DNA of 64,000 bases. Origin: Aestuariispira ectoiniformans (GTDB lineage: Bacteria; Pseudomonadota; Alphaproteobacteria; UBA8366; Aestuariispiraceae). The stretch's first letter is position 1. Every line of letters begins with the position of its first letter. The DNA lies in the NCBI RefSeq assembly GCF_025136295.1, contig NZ_CP062788.1, positions 806,001-870,000 on the forward strand, in the 5' to 3' direction. Positions 1-9,200 of the stretch are shown in pieces. The position numbers and the translations under genes are program-made. Under the pieces are notes generated by a model. That model had not been told where the DNA came from and ran no database searches. It saw only the letters and a program-made list of their open reading frames with translations.

Positions 1-507
1 CGGCCGGTCGGACAGGATCAGGGCGATATCGGCGGTTTCCGCCAGGGTGCTTTTGGCCCGAGAGGTGATCGCCACCATGGGGATCGAAAACCGCCGGGAG
101 AACTGCAGCAGGTCGCTCAATTCCTTGGTCTCGCCGGAATTGGACAGCGCCAGGATTGCATCCTCGGAGGTGATCATGCCCAGGTCACCGTGGCTGGCCT
201 CGGCGGGATGGACGTATTGTGCCGGCGCGCCGGTGGAGGCAAAGGTCGCCGCGATCTTGCTTGCGATATGGCCGCTTTTACCCATGCCGGTGACAATGAT
301 GCGGCCCTTTACCTGGGCAAAAAGCGCGACCGCCCGGGCAAAGTCGCCGTTCAGCTCCCGGCTGAGCTGGCTGATGGCGTCGCTGGCCAGATCCAGAACG
401 CGCCGCCCCGCCTCAACGTCGGTTTGAACCTGACTATTGTCATCGGAAAGCTGCAAAACTTGACTGATCACGCATACGACCCTTGTCGTTGAAGCATCCA
501 CCAACAT
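1..507 (-). CDS. kpsF: KpsF/GutQ-type arabinose-5-phosphate isomerase, partial at the window edge
   Basis: The enzyme interconverts ribulose-5-phosphate and arabinose-5-phosphate, the first step toward KDO for lipopolysaccharide or capsule. The visible 169 residues are the N-terminal SIS sugar-isomerase domain, with GMGKSGHIA (phospho-sugar loop) and SNSGET typical of the family. The C-terminal CBS pair expected for KpsF/KdsD lies beyond the left edge. I place the start at the ATG at 507; an in-frame GTG at 471 is possible, since similarity begins only after it. In related genomes kpsF follows rnd and precedes lptC/lptA, and rnd is indeed just upstream here on the same strand. The family call is firm; the choice between KdsD and KpsF roles cannot be made. 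Confidence 0.88.
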   Translation of the reverse strand, partial: MLVDASTTRVVCVISQVLQLSDDNSQVQTDVEAGRRVLDLASDAISQLSRELNGDFARAVALFAQVKGRIIVTGMGKSGHIASKIAATFASTGAPAQYVHPAEASHGDLGMITSEDAILALSNSGETKELSDLLQFSRRFSIPMVAITSRAKSTLAETADIALILSDRP

Positions 508-671
508 CCGTTAATGGCGCAGAATCATTAGTAAATATCATTCGTGGACAGGGCAATAAAATACGCCTGTCCCGCTGCCTTCGTCAATCTGCTCGGGCAG
601 TTGTTTCTCGCCCAACCTATATGGGTCGCCGTTCCGGCCCTTCAAGCGCGGAAACCTGCGAAAAACCGGGG

Positions 672-1283
672 CTAGTGGGCGAAGATATCCACTTCGTCCC
701 AACCGCAGAGGTCCAGTTCCCCACGTGCGGGGAGAAAATCAAAGCAGGCCTGCGCCAGATGGGTGCGGTTTTCCCGCGCCAGCAGGGTGTCGAATTTCTC
801 TTTCAGGCGGTGCAGATACAAAACGTCGCTGGCGGCATATTCCAGTTGCGCATCGCTCAACTCGTCGGCGGCCCAGTCGGACGACTGCTGTGCCTTGGAC
901 AGGTCCACGCCCAGCATTTCGCGGCACAGAACCGCCAGTCCGTGCCGGTCCGTATAGGTCCGGGTCAGTTTCGCGGCGATTTTGGTGCAATAGATGGGGC
1001 GGGTCTGCACGCCCAGGTATTTCTGCAGGATCGCCACATCGAAACGGGCGAAATGAAACAGTTTCAGCCGATTGGGATCGGTCAGCAGCGCCTTCAGGTT
1101 CGGGGCGTCATACTGGTCGCGCTTGAATTTCACCAGATGGCATTCGCCATCGCCGGCGGAAAGCTGTGCCAGGCACAAGCGGTCGCGATGCGGGTTCAGG
1201 CCCTGGGTCTCGGTGTCGATGGCGATCACATCGCCAAGGTCCAGGCCGTCCGGCAGGTCGTCGTGGTGAAGATGAATATTCAA
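672..1283 (-). CDS. rnd: Ribonuclease D (short alphaproteobacterial form)
   Basis: A DEDDy 3'-5' exoribonuclease of 203 residues acting in tRNA and stable RNA 3' processing. ExoI DxE is DTETQGL (Asp23, Glu25), ExoII is around FARFDVAIL, and ExoIII is YAASDVLYL. The protein lacks the C-terminal HRDC domains of the E. coli enzyme, as is usual for this short class. The reading frame is open far upstream through the tRNA terminator, but the conserved protein begins at a TTG at 1283. That TTG is preceded by GAGGG with 7-nt spacing, so I choose it. It lies upstream of kpsF on the same strand, 164 nt away, so co-transcription is possible but not shown. Confidence 0.9.
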   Translation of the reverse strand: MNIHLHHDDLPDGLDLGDVIAIDTETQGLNPHRDRLCLAQLSAGDGECHLVKFKRDQYDAPNLKALLTDPNRLKLFHFARFDVAILQKYLGVQTRPIYCTKIAAKLTRTYTDRHGLAVLCREMLGVDLSKAQQSSDWAADELSDAQLEYAASDVLYLHRLKEKFDTLLARENRTHLAQACFDFLPARGELDLCGWDEVDIFAH

Positions 1284-1450
1284 GTCTAGGCCCTCTAACG
1301 TCTTGCTCAACCAATCGGGAATGGGCTGTTCATATATAAAAAACGGCACGTCGCCAAGCAACGTGAGCGGCCCGAAGCCTATAGAAACACATGATCTGCG
1401 GCAACTCGGAAATCGGGCGCTGATTTCGGGGTGGCCCGAGACCATCCCGA

Positions 1451-1480
1451 AAACAAAAAAGGACAGCCGATGCTGTCCAT
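1451..1480 (-). terminator. Rho-independent terminator of tRNA-Leu
   Basis: On the minus strand the 7-bp stem GGACAGC/GCTGTCC (1472-1478 with 1461-1467) has a 4-nt loop and is followed by six T residues. It lies 30 nt beyond the 3' end of the tRNA and upstream of rnd, so it should end the tRNA transcript. Confidence 0.85.
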
Positions 1481-1509
1481 TTTGTAAGTGTGTTAAACAC
1501 TTAAAGAAT

Positions 1510-1596
1510 TGGTGCCCAGGAGAAGACTCGAACTTCCACGACCTTTCGGCCACAGGTACCTGAAACCTGCGCGTCTACCAATTCCGCCACCTGGGC
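1510..1596 (-). tRNA. tRNA-Leu, anticodon CAG
   Basis: An 87-nt class II tRNA. Acceptor arm GCCCAGG pairs with CCTGGGC and the 3' CCA is encoded. The D-arm contains the usual TTGGTAGAC stretch. The anticodon stem CAGGT/ACCTG holds loop TTCAGGT, giving CAG at positions 34-36. A long variable arm typical of tRNA-Leu follows, then the T-arm with GTTCGAGTC. The anticodon reads CUG codons, which are frequent in this GC-rich genome. A terminator follows immediately. Confidence 0.97.
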
Positions 1597-1829
1597 TCAA
1601 CGCGGCGCCTTTTTGCGATTTTAGCCCCCCAATGTCAACACGGAAATTCGGCCAAAATGAATTTTTTTTGACCGCCTGCGAAAATTGGTCGCTTTTCCCC
1701 GGTTTGGGCTGCCTCTTGGCGGGGCGGGCGCAATGGGTTATATCCTTGGCCGCAAGAATTTCAGCGGGCGGCACTAGACAGAGCGTGCCCGCGTGAGGAT
1801 CAACAGGTCACAGCATCCAGGGGATTATA

Positions 1830-2780
1830 ATGGGTCCGAAACTCGTTACTGTGTTTGGTGGCTCCGGCTTTGTGGGCCGGCATATCGTTCAGCGCCTTGC
1901 CCATAAGGGTTATGTGGTGCGTGTTGCAGTTCGCGATCCGGAATCGGCCCTTTACCTGAAGCCCATGGGGCGTGTCGGGCAGGTCACGCCGGTTCAGGCA
2001 AGCCTGCGTGACCCGGCATCGGTCCGGGCGGCTATCGACGGGTCCGACATGGTGATCAACCTTGTGGGCATTCTTTATGAAAGCGGCAAGCAGACGTTTG
2101 ATGCCATCCACCGTATCGGTGCGGCAACCGTCGCGAAGGCCGCCAGGGACGCCGGGGTGAAGACGCTGGTCCATATGTCGGCACTGGGTGCGGACAAGGC
2201 GTCGAAGTCGAAATATGCACGCAGCAAGGCGCTTGGCGAAGAGGCCGTGCTTGAGGCTTTCCCGGAAGCGTCCATCATCCGGCCCAGCGTGATCTTCGGC
2301 CCGCATGACGACTTTTTCAACAAATTCGCGGCCATGGCCAAGGTTTCCCCGGCGCTGCCGTTGATTGGCGGTGGTCACACGAAATTCCAGCCGGTCTATG
2401 TGGGTGATGTGGCGGACGCCTTCCTGAAATGCCTCGAAGACAAGACCTGTGCGGGTCATACCTATGATCTGGCCGGGCCGTCGGTTTATACCTTCGAGGA
2501 ATTGATGGAACTGGTCCTGCACGAGATCGGCGCGCATCGCGGCCTGATCCCGCTGCCGTTCCCCTTTGCATCGCTGCTGGCTTCCGTGCTGGAGCTGCTT
2601 CCGGTGCCGCCGCTGACGCGCGATCAGGTCAAGCTCCTGAAAAAGGACAATGTCCTGTCGGGTGACACGCCGGGCCTTGAGGCCTTGGGCATCGAACCGA
2701 CCGCAGCCGAGGTTATCCTACCGACCTATATGGGCATGTACCGCAAGGGCGGACAGTTCAATCCGCTGAAACCGGCATAA
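1830..2780 (+). CDS. NDUFA9-like NAD(P)-binding epimerase/dehydratase family protein
   Basis: A 316-residue atypical SDR of the complex I NDUFA9 group. The Rossmann motif GGSGFVG is at residues 10-16, an LVGIL segment sits near 75, and an S...Y-like region HMSALGAD...SKYARSK spans about 115-135. In mitochondria NDUFA9 is an accessory subunit of NADH dehydrogenase. In bacteria the family role is unsettled, and quinone biosynthesis or complex I association has been proposed. The start ATG follows GGGG-rich sequence and matches the family N-terminus. A terminator-like hairpin follows the stop. The gene converges with the SDR/uppP pair, an arrangement I recall from other Rhodospirillales. Confidence 0.85.
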   Translation: MGPKLVTVFGGSGFVGRHIVQRLAHKGYVVRVAVRDPESALYLKPMGRVGQVTPVQASLRDPASVRAAIDGSDMVINLVGILYESGKQTFDAIHRIGAATVAKAARDAGVKTLVHMSALGADKASKSKYARSKALGEEAVLEAFPEASIIRPSVIFGPHDDFFNKFAAMAKVSPALPLIGGGHTKFQPVYVGDVADAFLKCLEDKTCAGHTYDLAGPSVYTFEELMELVLHEIGAHRGLIPLPFPFASLLASVLELLPVPPLTRDQVKLLKKDNVLSGDTPGLEALGIEPTAAEVILPTYMGMYRKGGQFNPLKPA

Positions 2781-2804
2781 GTCTTGCGGATATTACTTCG
2801 GGAG

Positions 2805-2836
2805 AGGCCCTTGCAGGAATGTGAGGGCCTTTTCTT
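2805..2836 (+). terminator. Terminator after the NDUFA9-like gene
   Basis: AGGCCC (2805-2810) pairs with GGGCCT (2825-2830) across a 14-nt loop and is followed by TTTCTTTT. It sits 25 nt past the stop codon. The loop is long, so strength is uncertain. Confidence 0.6.
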
Positions 2837-2844
2837 TTGCGGGA

Positions 2845-3600
2845 TTACTGTGCCAGCCGTCCGCCGTCGACGGGCAGGTCGATACCGGTGACATAGGCGG
2901 CGGCGTCGCTTGCCAGGAAGGCGACGGCACCGGCCACGTCATCCGGGGATGCCATGCGGCGCAGGGGGGTGCCTGCGCAATACCGTTCCCGGAAGGTCTT
3001 GTCCTGATTGTCTTCCACGCCGCCGGGTGACACCGTGTTCACGCGGATGCCCCGGGGACCGTATTGGCAGGCCAGATAGCGGCTGTGCCCCTGGATACCT
3101 GCCTTGATTGCGGCATAGGGCGGTGGCGTCGGGGTGATCTTCGTGCCGTCGTAAAGGCTGAAATCCGGGCCGACATGGCCGTAGATGGACGACAGGTTCA
3201 CAATGCTGCCGGGGTGCGCGGCGTCGGCCATCTGCCGGGCGACGGTTGCCGAACAAAGGCAATAGCTGTCGAGAAGAAGTTCAACCGCCTTGCGCCAGGC
3301 ATCAGGCGTAATGTGGTCGGGGTCGGCACTATAATAGCCTTCCGGCCGGGGGTAGGCGCAGTTGACCCAGATATCGGCAGTCCCGCAATCCCTGAAAAGG
3401 GCGGAGATAGCGGTCTCCAGACCTTTGCTGTCGGTAATGTCAAAGGGGCGGTGGATGATGCCGCTGTCCCTGTTTCCGACAACATCAAGACTGACGGTTG
3501 TTGCGCCAAGCTCCGCCAGGGTTTTACAGATGGCGCGTCCGATCAGGCCGTTGCCGCCGGTGACATAGGCGGTTTTGCCTTGCAGGGAAAATTGCGCCAT
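2845..3600 (-). CDS. SDR oxidoreductase, PtmA-like
   Basis: A classical short-chain dehydrogenase of 251 residues. The cofactor loop is TGGNGLIG (15-22), the catalytic serine lies in NLSSIYG near 130-140, and the catalytic YxxxK is YAAIK near 165. The usual NNAG segment is replaced by VNCAYPR, with a proline-rich PTPPPYAAIK around the active site. Both are features I associate with flagellin-modification PtmA-type oxidoreductases of nonulosonic acid pathways. It is 21 nt downstream of uppP on the same strand and probably co-transcribed. A leg-type sugar operon lies 30 kb away at 33026-36800. The substrate is unknown; SDR assignment is firm, PtmA affinity is moderate. Confidence 0.8.
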   Translation of the reverse strand: MAQFSLQGKTAYVTGGNGLIGRAICKTLAELGATTVSLDVVGNRDSGIIHRPFDITDSKGLETAISALFRDCGTADIWVNCAYPRPEGYYSADPDHITPDAWRKAVELLLDSYCLCSATVARQMADAAHPGSIVNLSSIYGHVGPDFSLYDGTKITPTPPPYAAIKAGIQGHSRYLACQYGPRGIRVNTVSPGGVEDNQDKTFRERYCAGTPLRRMASPDDVAGAVAFLASDAAAYVTGIDLPVDGGRLAQ

Positions 3601-3621
3601 GGGTCCGGTCCTGTCTGTTGC

Positions 3622-4422
3622 CTAGCCGAGGTAGACCCACGCCAGCAGGCCGCCGCCCAACAGGATACGATAAAGGACGAAGGGTGTGTAGGTGGCGCGT
3701 TTCAACCAGGCCATCAGGGCGAAAATTGACAGGAAGCCTGCAACAAAGGCCAGGGCTGCCGCCAGGATCATGTCATGTTCCAGCGATACATTGTCGCTCT
3801 GCATGATCTCGAGGACGATCAGCATACCTGCCGCGGCGATGGTGGGGATGGACATCAGCATGGAGAAACGTGCGGAATCGGATCGTTCCATTCCGAGGAA
3901 ACGGGCTGCCGTCATCGTGATCCCTGAGCGGCTGGTGCCGGGGATCAGGGCCAGAACCTGCGCGCAGCCGATCAGGAAGGCGCTTTTCAGGGTCAGATGT
4001 TCCACCCGCCAGACGGTCAGGCCGACCTTGTCGGCAATCCACAAAAGAACCCCGAAGCCGATTGTCGCCCAGGCAATCAGCCGGACGTCGCGCAGATGGG
4101 CCTCGATCGTGTCCTGAAGCAGGTAACCGGCGATAACGACGGGGATGGTGGCCACGATCACATTGATCAGCATACGTGTTTCCACGCCCGTACGGCCAAT
4201 GCAAAGCTTGCCGATACCGACCATCATCATCCAGAGATCACGCCAGAAATACAACATCACGGCCAGCAGGGTGCCCAGATGGACGGCCACATCAATGGCC
4301 AGGCCCTGGTCGCTCCACCCCAAAAGCTTGCCGGTGAGGACAAGGTGGCCTGAGGAGCTGATCGGTAGGAATTCGGTGAAGCCCTGGACCAGGGCGAGGA
4401 CGAAAAGGTGGTAAAGAACCAA
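3622..4422 (-). CDS. uppP: Undecaprenyl-diphosphatase
   Basis: An integral inner-membrane phosphatase that recycles undecaprenyl diphosphate to the monophosphate carrier for peptidoglycan and surface glycans; overexpression gives bacitracin resistance. Family signatures are EFLPISSSGHL (17-27) and PGTSRSGITM near 165, with seven or eight hydrophobic helices. From the TTG at 4422 the protein is 266 residues, matching the usual 265-273. The frame is open to an ATG at 4476, but those extra residues are charged and unlike the family. No strong Shine-Dalgarno precedes the TTG (GGGG about 9 nt upstream), so the start is less sure than the gene. It heads a likely operon with the PtmA-like SDR. Confidence 0.93.
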   Translation of the reverse strand: MVLYHLFVLALVQGFTEFLPISSSGHLVLTGKLLGWSDQGLAIDVAVHLGTLLAVMLYFWRDLWMMMVGIGKLCIGRTGVETRMLINVIVATIPVVIAGYLLQDTIEAHLRDVRLIAWATIGFGVLLWIADKVGLTVWRVEHLTLKSAFLIGCAQVLALIPGTSRSGITMTAARFLGMERSDSARFSMLMSIPTIAAAGMLIVLEIMQSDNVSLEHDMILAAALAFVAGFLSIFALMAWLKRATYTPFVLYRILLGGGLLAWVYLG

Positions 4423-4789
4423 GAGTTTTTCCCCGTTTTCAAAAGACCATCGCTTATAGCACCGGAAAAAAATCAATGCATCCCTATCGTTTCATGAAAA
4501 TTAGTACCGAAATGGTACTATTGACGGAGTCGCAAGGGTCGCAAATTTGTTTGTTAAGGTCGGAAAAAGTCCTGTTTTAGCTAAATAGTTCCGTTTTGTT
4601 TACTATCGTGCATTTTTTTCTGGTAATTTGGGGAAAGAGGCAATAAAACAACATCCGAGGCGGCCTAATCGAAAAGGACCTGAGTGCTGCGCGGCGATTG
4701 AACGAAATCGCCCGACCGCTTTGTGTCGATAAAAACGAGCCGGACCAGTAATCGAAGCCTTCTGTAAAGGCGGACAGGAACGACAAGAG
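4423..4789. promoter_or_regulatory. Divergent regulatory region between uppP and gltD
   Basis: These 367 nt contain no convincing gene. Two inverted repeats are visible: TAGTACC (4502-4508) with GGTACTA (4514-4520) around a 5-nt spacer, and GGCGATT (4693-4699) with AATCGCC (4706-4712) in the likely leader of gltD. The stretch around 4500-4630 is AT-rich and could hold both promoters. I see no sigma-54 -24/-12 pair. The operator reading is inference. Confidence 0.45.
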
Positions 4790-6259
4790 ATGACTACTGA
4801 TAAGATGCTGAAATTTGTTTCCCGCGGACGGCAGATGCCGACCAAACGGGATGCGGAAAATCGCCGTCAGGACTTCGGGGAAATCTATGCCGAATTCACG
4901 ACCGACGAAGCGGCATCGCAGGCCGGGCGCTGTTCCCAGTGCGGCGTGCCTTTCTGTCAGGTCCATTGTCCGCTGCACAACAATATCCCCGATTGGCTGA
5001 TGCTGACCGCGGAAGGCCGCCTGCAGGAGGCCTATGAGGTTTCCAGCGCGACCAATACCTTCCCGGAAATCTGCGGCCGTATCTGTCCGCAGGACCGGCT
5101 CTGCGAAGGGTCCTGCGTGATTGAACAGTCCGGTCACGGCACGGTGACCATCGGATCGGTCGAGAAATACATTACCGATACGGCCTGGGAAGAAGGCTGG
5201 GTCGAAACGATTGCCCCCGTGCGTGAGCGTGAGGAATCCGTTGCCATCATCGGGGCGGGCCCCGGTGGCCTGGCTGCTGCCGCCAAGCTGCGCGGCAAGG
5301 GCTATCAGGTGCATGTCTACGACCGTTATGACCGTGTCGGCGGCCTGATGATCTATGGCATCCCGAATTTCAAACTGGACAAGGATATTGTTCAGCGCCG
5401 GACCAAATGGCTGGAAGACAGCGGTGTTCAGTTCCACCTGAACTGCAACATCGGTGAGGATGTTTCCTTCGACGAGTTGCGCGAAAAACATGCATCCATT
5501 CTGATCGCCACCGGTGTCTATAAGGCGCGTGACCTGAAGGCCCCGGGTGTCGGCCTGAAAAACATCGTTCCGGCCATGACTTTCCTGACCGCCAGCAACC
5601 GGACGGGACTGGGCGATACGGTCGAAGAATTCGAAAACGGCCAGTTGAATGCCGACGGCAAGAATGTGGTCGTGATCGGTGGCGGGGATACCGCGATGGA
5701 TTGTGTCCGTACGGCCGTCCGCCAGGGGGCGAAGTCGGTCAAATGCCTGTATCGCCGGGACAAGGCCAACATGCCGGGTTCCATGCGCGAGACCGCCAAT
5801 GCGGAAGAGGAAGGCGTGGAATTCGTCTGGCTGTCCGCACCGGAGGCCTTTGTCGGCAACGACCGGGATGAAGTGACCGGCGTACGTGCGATTTCCATGC
5901 GCCTGGGGACCCCGGATGCGACTGGCCGCCGGACGCCGAAACCGATTGAAGGGTCTGAAACGGTTCATGATGCCGATCTGGTGATTTTCGCCCTGGGCTT
6001 TGAGCCGGAAGAACTGCCGACCTTGTGGAGCCAGCCGGACCTGCCGGTGACCCGCTGGGGCACGGTCAAGGTTGACCATAAGACGGCGATGACCGCGATG
6101 GAGGGTGTCTTTGCCGCCGGTGACATCGTGCGCGGGGCAAGCCTTGTAGTTTGGGCGATCCGCGATGCGCGGGACGCCGCGGACAGCATGCATGACTTTA
6201 TCCAGAACAAGTTGAGCGAAGCGCAGGCCCTGGCCGATGCGCAGGCCGCGGCAGAATAA
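4790..6259 (+). CDS. gltD: NADPH-dependent glutamate synthase, small (beta) subunit
   Basis: GltD passes electrons from NADPH through FAD and Fe-S clusters to GltB, which forms glutamate from glutamine and 2-oxoglutarate in the cytoplasm. The 489-residue protein has the two Cys clusters at 48/51/56/60 and 95/99/105/109, the FAD dinucleotide fold GAGPGG (155-160), and an NADPH-binding fold IGGGDTAMD near 295. Length matches the family. The start ATG is preceded by AAGAG. gltB starts 18 nt downstream, so the two form an operon in the less common order small-then-large. No nearby nitrogen regulator is seen. Confidence 0.96.
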   Translation: MTTDKMLKFVSRGRQMPTKRDAENRRQDFGEIYAEFTTDEAASQAGRCSQCGVPFCQVHCPLHNNIPDWLMLTAEGRLQEAYEVSSATNTFPEICGRICPQDRLCEGSCVIEQSGHGTVTIGSVEKYITDTAWEEGWVETIAPVREREESVAIIGAGPGGLAAAAKLRGKGYQVHVYDRYDRVGGLMIYGIPNFKLDKDIVQRRTKWLEDSGVQFHLNCNIGEDVSFDELREKHASILIATGVYKARDLKAPGVGLKNIVPAMTFLTASNRTGLGDTVEEFENGQLNADGKNVVVIGGGDTAMDCVRTAVRQGAKSVKCLYRRDKANMPGSMRETANAEEEGVEFVWLSAPEAFVGNDRDEVTGVRAISMRLGTPDATGRRTPKPIEGSETVHDADLVIFALGFEPEELPTLWSQPDLPVTRWGTVKVDHKTAMTAMEGVFAAGDIVRGASLVVWAIRDARDAADSMHDFIQNKLSEAQALADAQAAAE

Positions 6260-6277
6260 GTAGTAGGGATCACGATA

Positions 6278-9200
6278 ATGACGGACCGCAGCTTTATCGA
6301 ACGCTATCAGGAAAACGCCAGCCATCTGGCGCAGAACGGGCTTTATCTGCCGGAAACCGAGACCGCCAACTGTGGCGTGGGTCTGGTCGCCAGCATCGAC
6401 GGCACCGCGCGCCGCGACGTGGTTCTGGCCGCAATCGAGGCCCTGGGCCAGATCTGGCACCGTGGCGCGGTTGACGCCGATGGCAAGACCGGCGATGGCG
6501 CCGGTATCCACATCCAGATCCCGCAGGAATTCTTCAAGGATCATATCCGCCGCATGGGGCAGGCCCTCGGCAAGGGCCGTCTGGCTGTCGGTCAGGTCTT
6601 CCTGCCGCGCACCGACCTTGGCAAACAGGAACGCGTGCGCCAGATCATCGAGGCGGAAATCATCGATATGGGTCACCGTATCTACGGCTGGCGTCAGGTG
6701 CCGGTGAATATCGACGTGATCGGTGAAAAGGCCAACTCCACCCGCCCGGAAATCGAACAGATCCTGGTCGAGAACGCGCGCGACGTGGATGACAGCCAGT
6801 TCGAAGTGGACCTCTATATTATCCGTCGCCGGATCGAAAAGGCGGTTCTGTCGGAGAACCTGACCGAGGCCTATATCTGCTCGCTGAGCTGCCGCTCCGT
6901 CATTTATAAGGGGCTGTTCCTGGCCGAACAGCTTCCGGTCTTCTATCCGGACCTGATGGATGAGAAGTTTGAATCCAACTTTGCCATCTATCACCAGCGC
7001 TATTCCACCAATACCTTCCCGTCCTGGCCGCTGGCACAGCCGTTCCGCGTGCTGGCCCACAACGGCGAGATCAACACGCTGCTGGGCAACGTCAACTGGA
7101 TGAAATCCCATGAGACCCGCATGGACGATCCGGTCTTTGGCGAGCATGTGGAAGACATCAAGCCGATCATCCAGCCGTCCAGCTCGGACTCCGCCGCGCT
7201 TGATGCGGTGTTTGAGGTGCTGGTGCGGACCAAACGCGACCTGCCGGAAGTGAAATCGCTGCTGATCCCGGAAGCCTGGGAACAGTCCAACGCGGTGCCG
7301 CAGTCGCACAAGGACTTCTATAAATATGCCAATGGCGTGATGGAACCCTGGGATGGTCCGGCGGCAATCTGCGCCTACGGCGGTCGTTGGGTGCTGGCCG
7401 GTCTCGACCGGAACGGGCTGCGTCCGCTGCGCTATGTGGTGACCGGCGACGGTCTGCTGATCGTCGGTTCAGAGGCGGGCATGGTCAAGGTTGACGAGAA
7501 AAGCGTCATCGAAAAAGGCCGTGTCGGTCCGGGGCAGATGGTGGGTGTGAACCTGCGCACCGGCAAATTCTACAAAGACCCCGAACTGAAGGACTATGTG
7601 GCTGGTCTCGCGCCATTTGGCGAATGGGCGGACAATATCACCACCATCGACAAACTGGGTGGCGGTGGCGCTGGCAAGGTCGGCGAGATGACCCGGGCGG
7701 ACCTGCGCCGCCGGATGGTGGCCGCCGGTTGGTCCATGGAAGACCTGGAGCTGATCCTCCAGCCGATGGTGGAAACCGGCAAGGAAGCGACCGGTTCCAT
7801 GGGCGACGATACGCCGGTGGCGGTGTTGAGCTCGAAATACCGTGGTCTGCACCACTATTTCCGCCAGAATTTCAGCCAGGTAACCAACCCGCCCATCGAC
7901 CCCTTGCGTGAACGCATGGTGATGAGCCTTGCCACCCGTCTGGGCAACCTGGGCAACATCCTGGAAGAAGACGCACGTCAGCTTGAAATTCTGCAGCTTG
8001 ACTCGCCGGTTCTGCTGAATGGCGACTATGAAGCCGTCCGCGAATATATCAAGGACGCAATGGCGGAGATCGACTGTACGTTTGATCCCAGCCGTGGCCC
8101 GTCGGCCATGCGCGAAGCCATCTATGAAATCCAGCGCAAGGCAGAGGATGCCGTGCGCCGCGGGGCGGCCCATCTGGTTTTGACCGATGAATATGCAACG
8201 CCCGAACGGCCTGCGATCCCGATGATCCTGGCGGCAGGTGCGGTACATACCTATCTGGTGAAAAGCCAGCTCCGTACGTTCAGTTCTCTTAACGTACGTA
8301 CGGCAGAGGCGCTGGACGTACACTACTATGCGGTTCTGATCGGTGTCGGCGTGACCAGCATCAACGCCTATCTGGCAACGGAGGCGATTGCCGACCGTCA
8401 CGCCAAGGGCCTGTTTGGCGATCTGGATATCGAGACGGCCATGCGCCGCTATCAGAAGTCCATCAACGACGGACTGTTGAAGATCATGTCCAAGATGGGC
8501 ATCTCGATCGTCAACTCCTATCGCGGTGGCTATAACTTCGAGGCCGTGGGCCTGTCGCGCAGCCTGGTGTCGGAATTCTTCCCCGGCCTGCCGAGCCGTA
8601 TTTCCGGGATCGGTCTGACCGGTATCCAGGGCCAGATCCTGTCCCAGCACAACAAGGCCTATGACGAAAGTGCGGCGGCCCTGCCGGTGGGCGGTTTCTA
8701 CCGCTATCGCAACGGCGGCGAGACCCACGCCTGGGAAGCGAGCCTGATCCATACGCTGCAGAATGCCGTCAGCACCGACAGCTATGCGACCTATAAGAAA
8801 TATGCCGAAGGCACGCGCAAACTGCCGCCGGTGAGCCTGCGTGACCTGCTGGACTTCGATCCCAAGGCAACGCCGGTTTCCGTGGACGAGGTGGAAAGCA
8901 TCACCGAAATCCGTAAGCGCCTCGTCGCGCCGGGGATTTCGCTCGGTGCCTTGAGCCCGGTCGCCCATGAAACGCTCTCCATTGCCATGAACCGGATCGG
9001 TGCACGTTCCGACAGTGGCGAGGGCGGTGAAGACCCGGCGCGTTACAAGCCAAAAGCTAATGGTGACAATGCTTCCAGCGCGATCAAACAGGTGGCAAGT
9101 GGCCGTTTTGGCGTGACGGCGGAATATCTCAATAACTGTAAGGAAATTGAGATCAAGATGGCCCAGGGCGCAAAGCCCGGTGAGGGCGGCCAGCTTCCGG

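Noticed and set aside
1284-1553. Extended N-terminus of RNase D reaching into the tRNA region
   Set aside because: The extra codons cross the terminator and part of the tRNA and do not resemble RNase D; the TTG at 1283 with a good ribosome site fits better.
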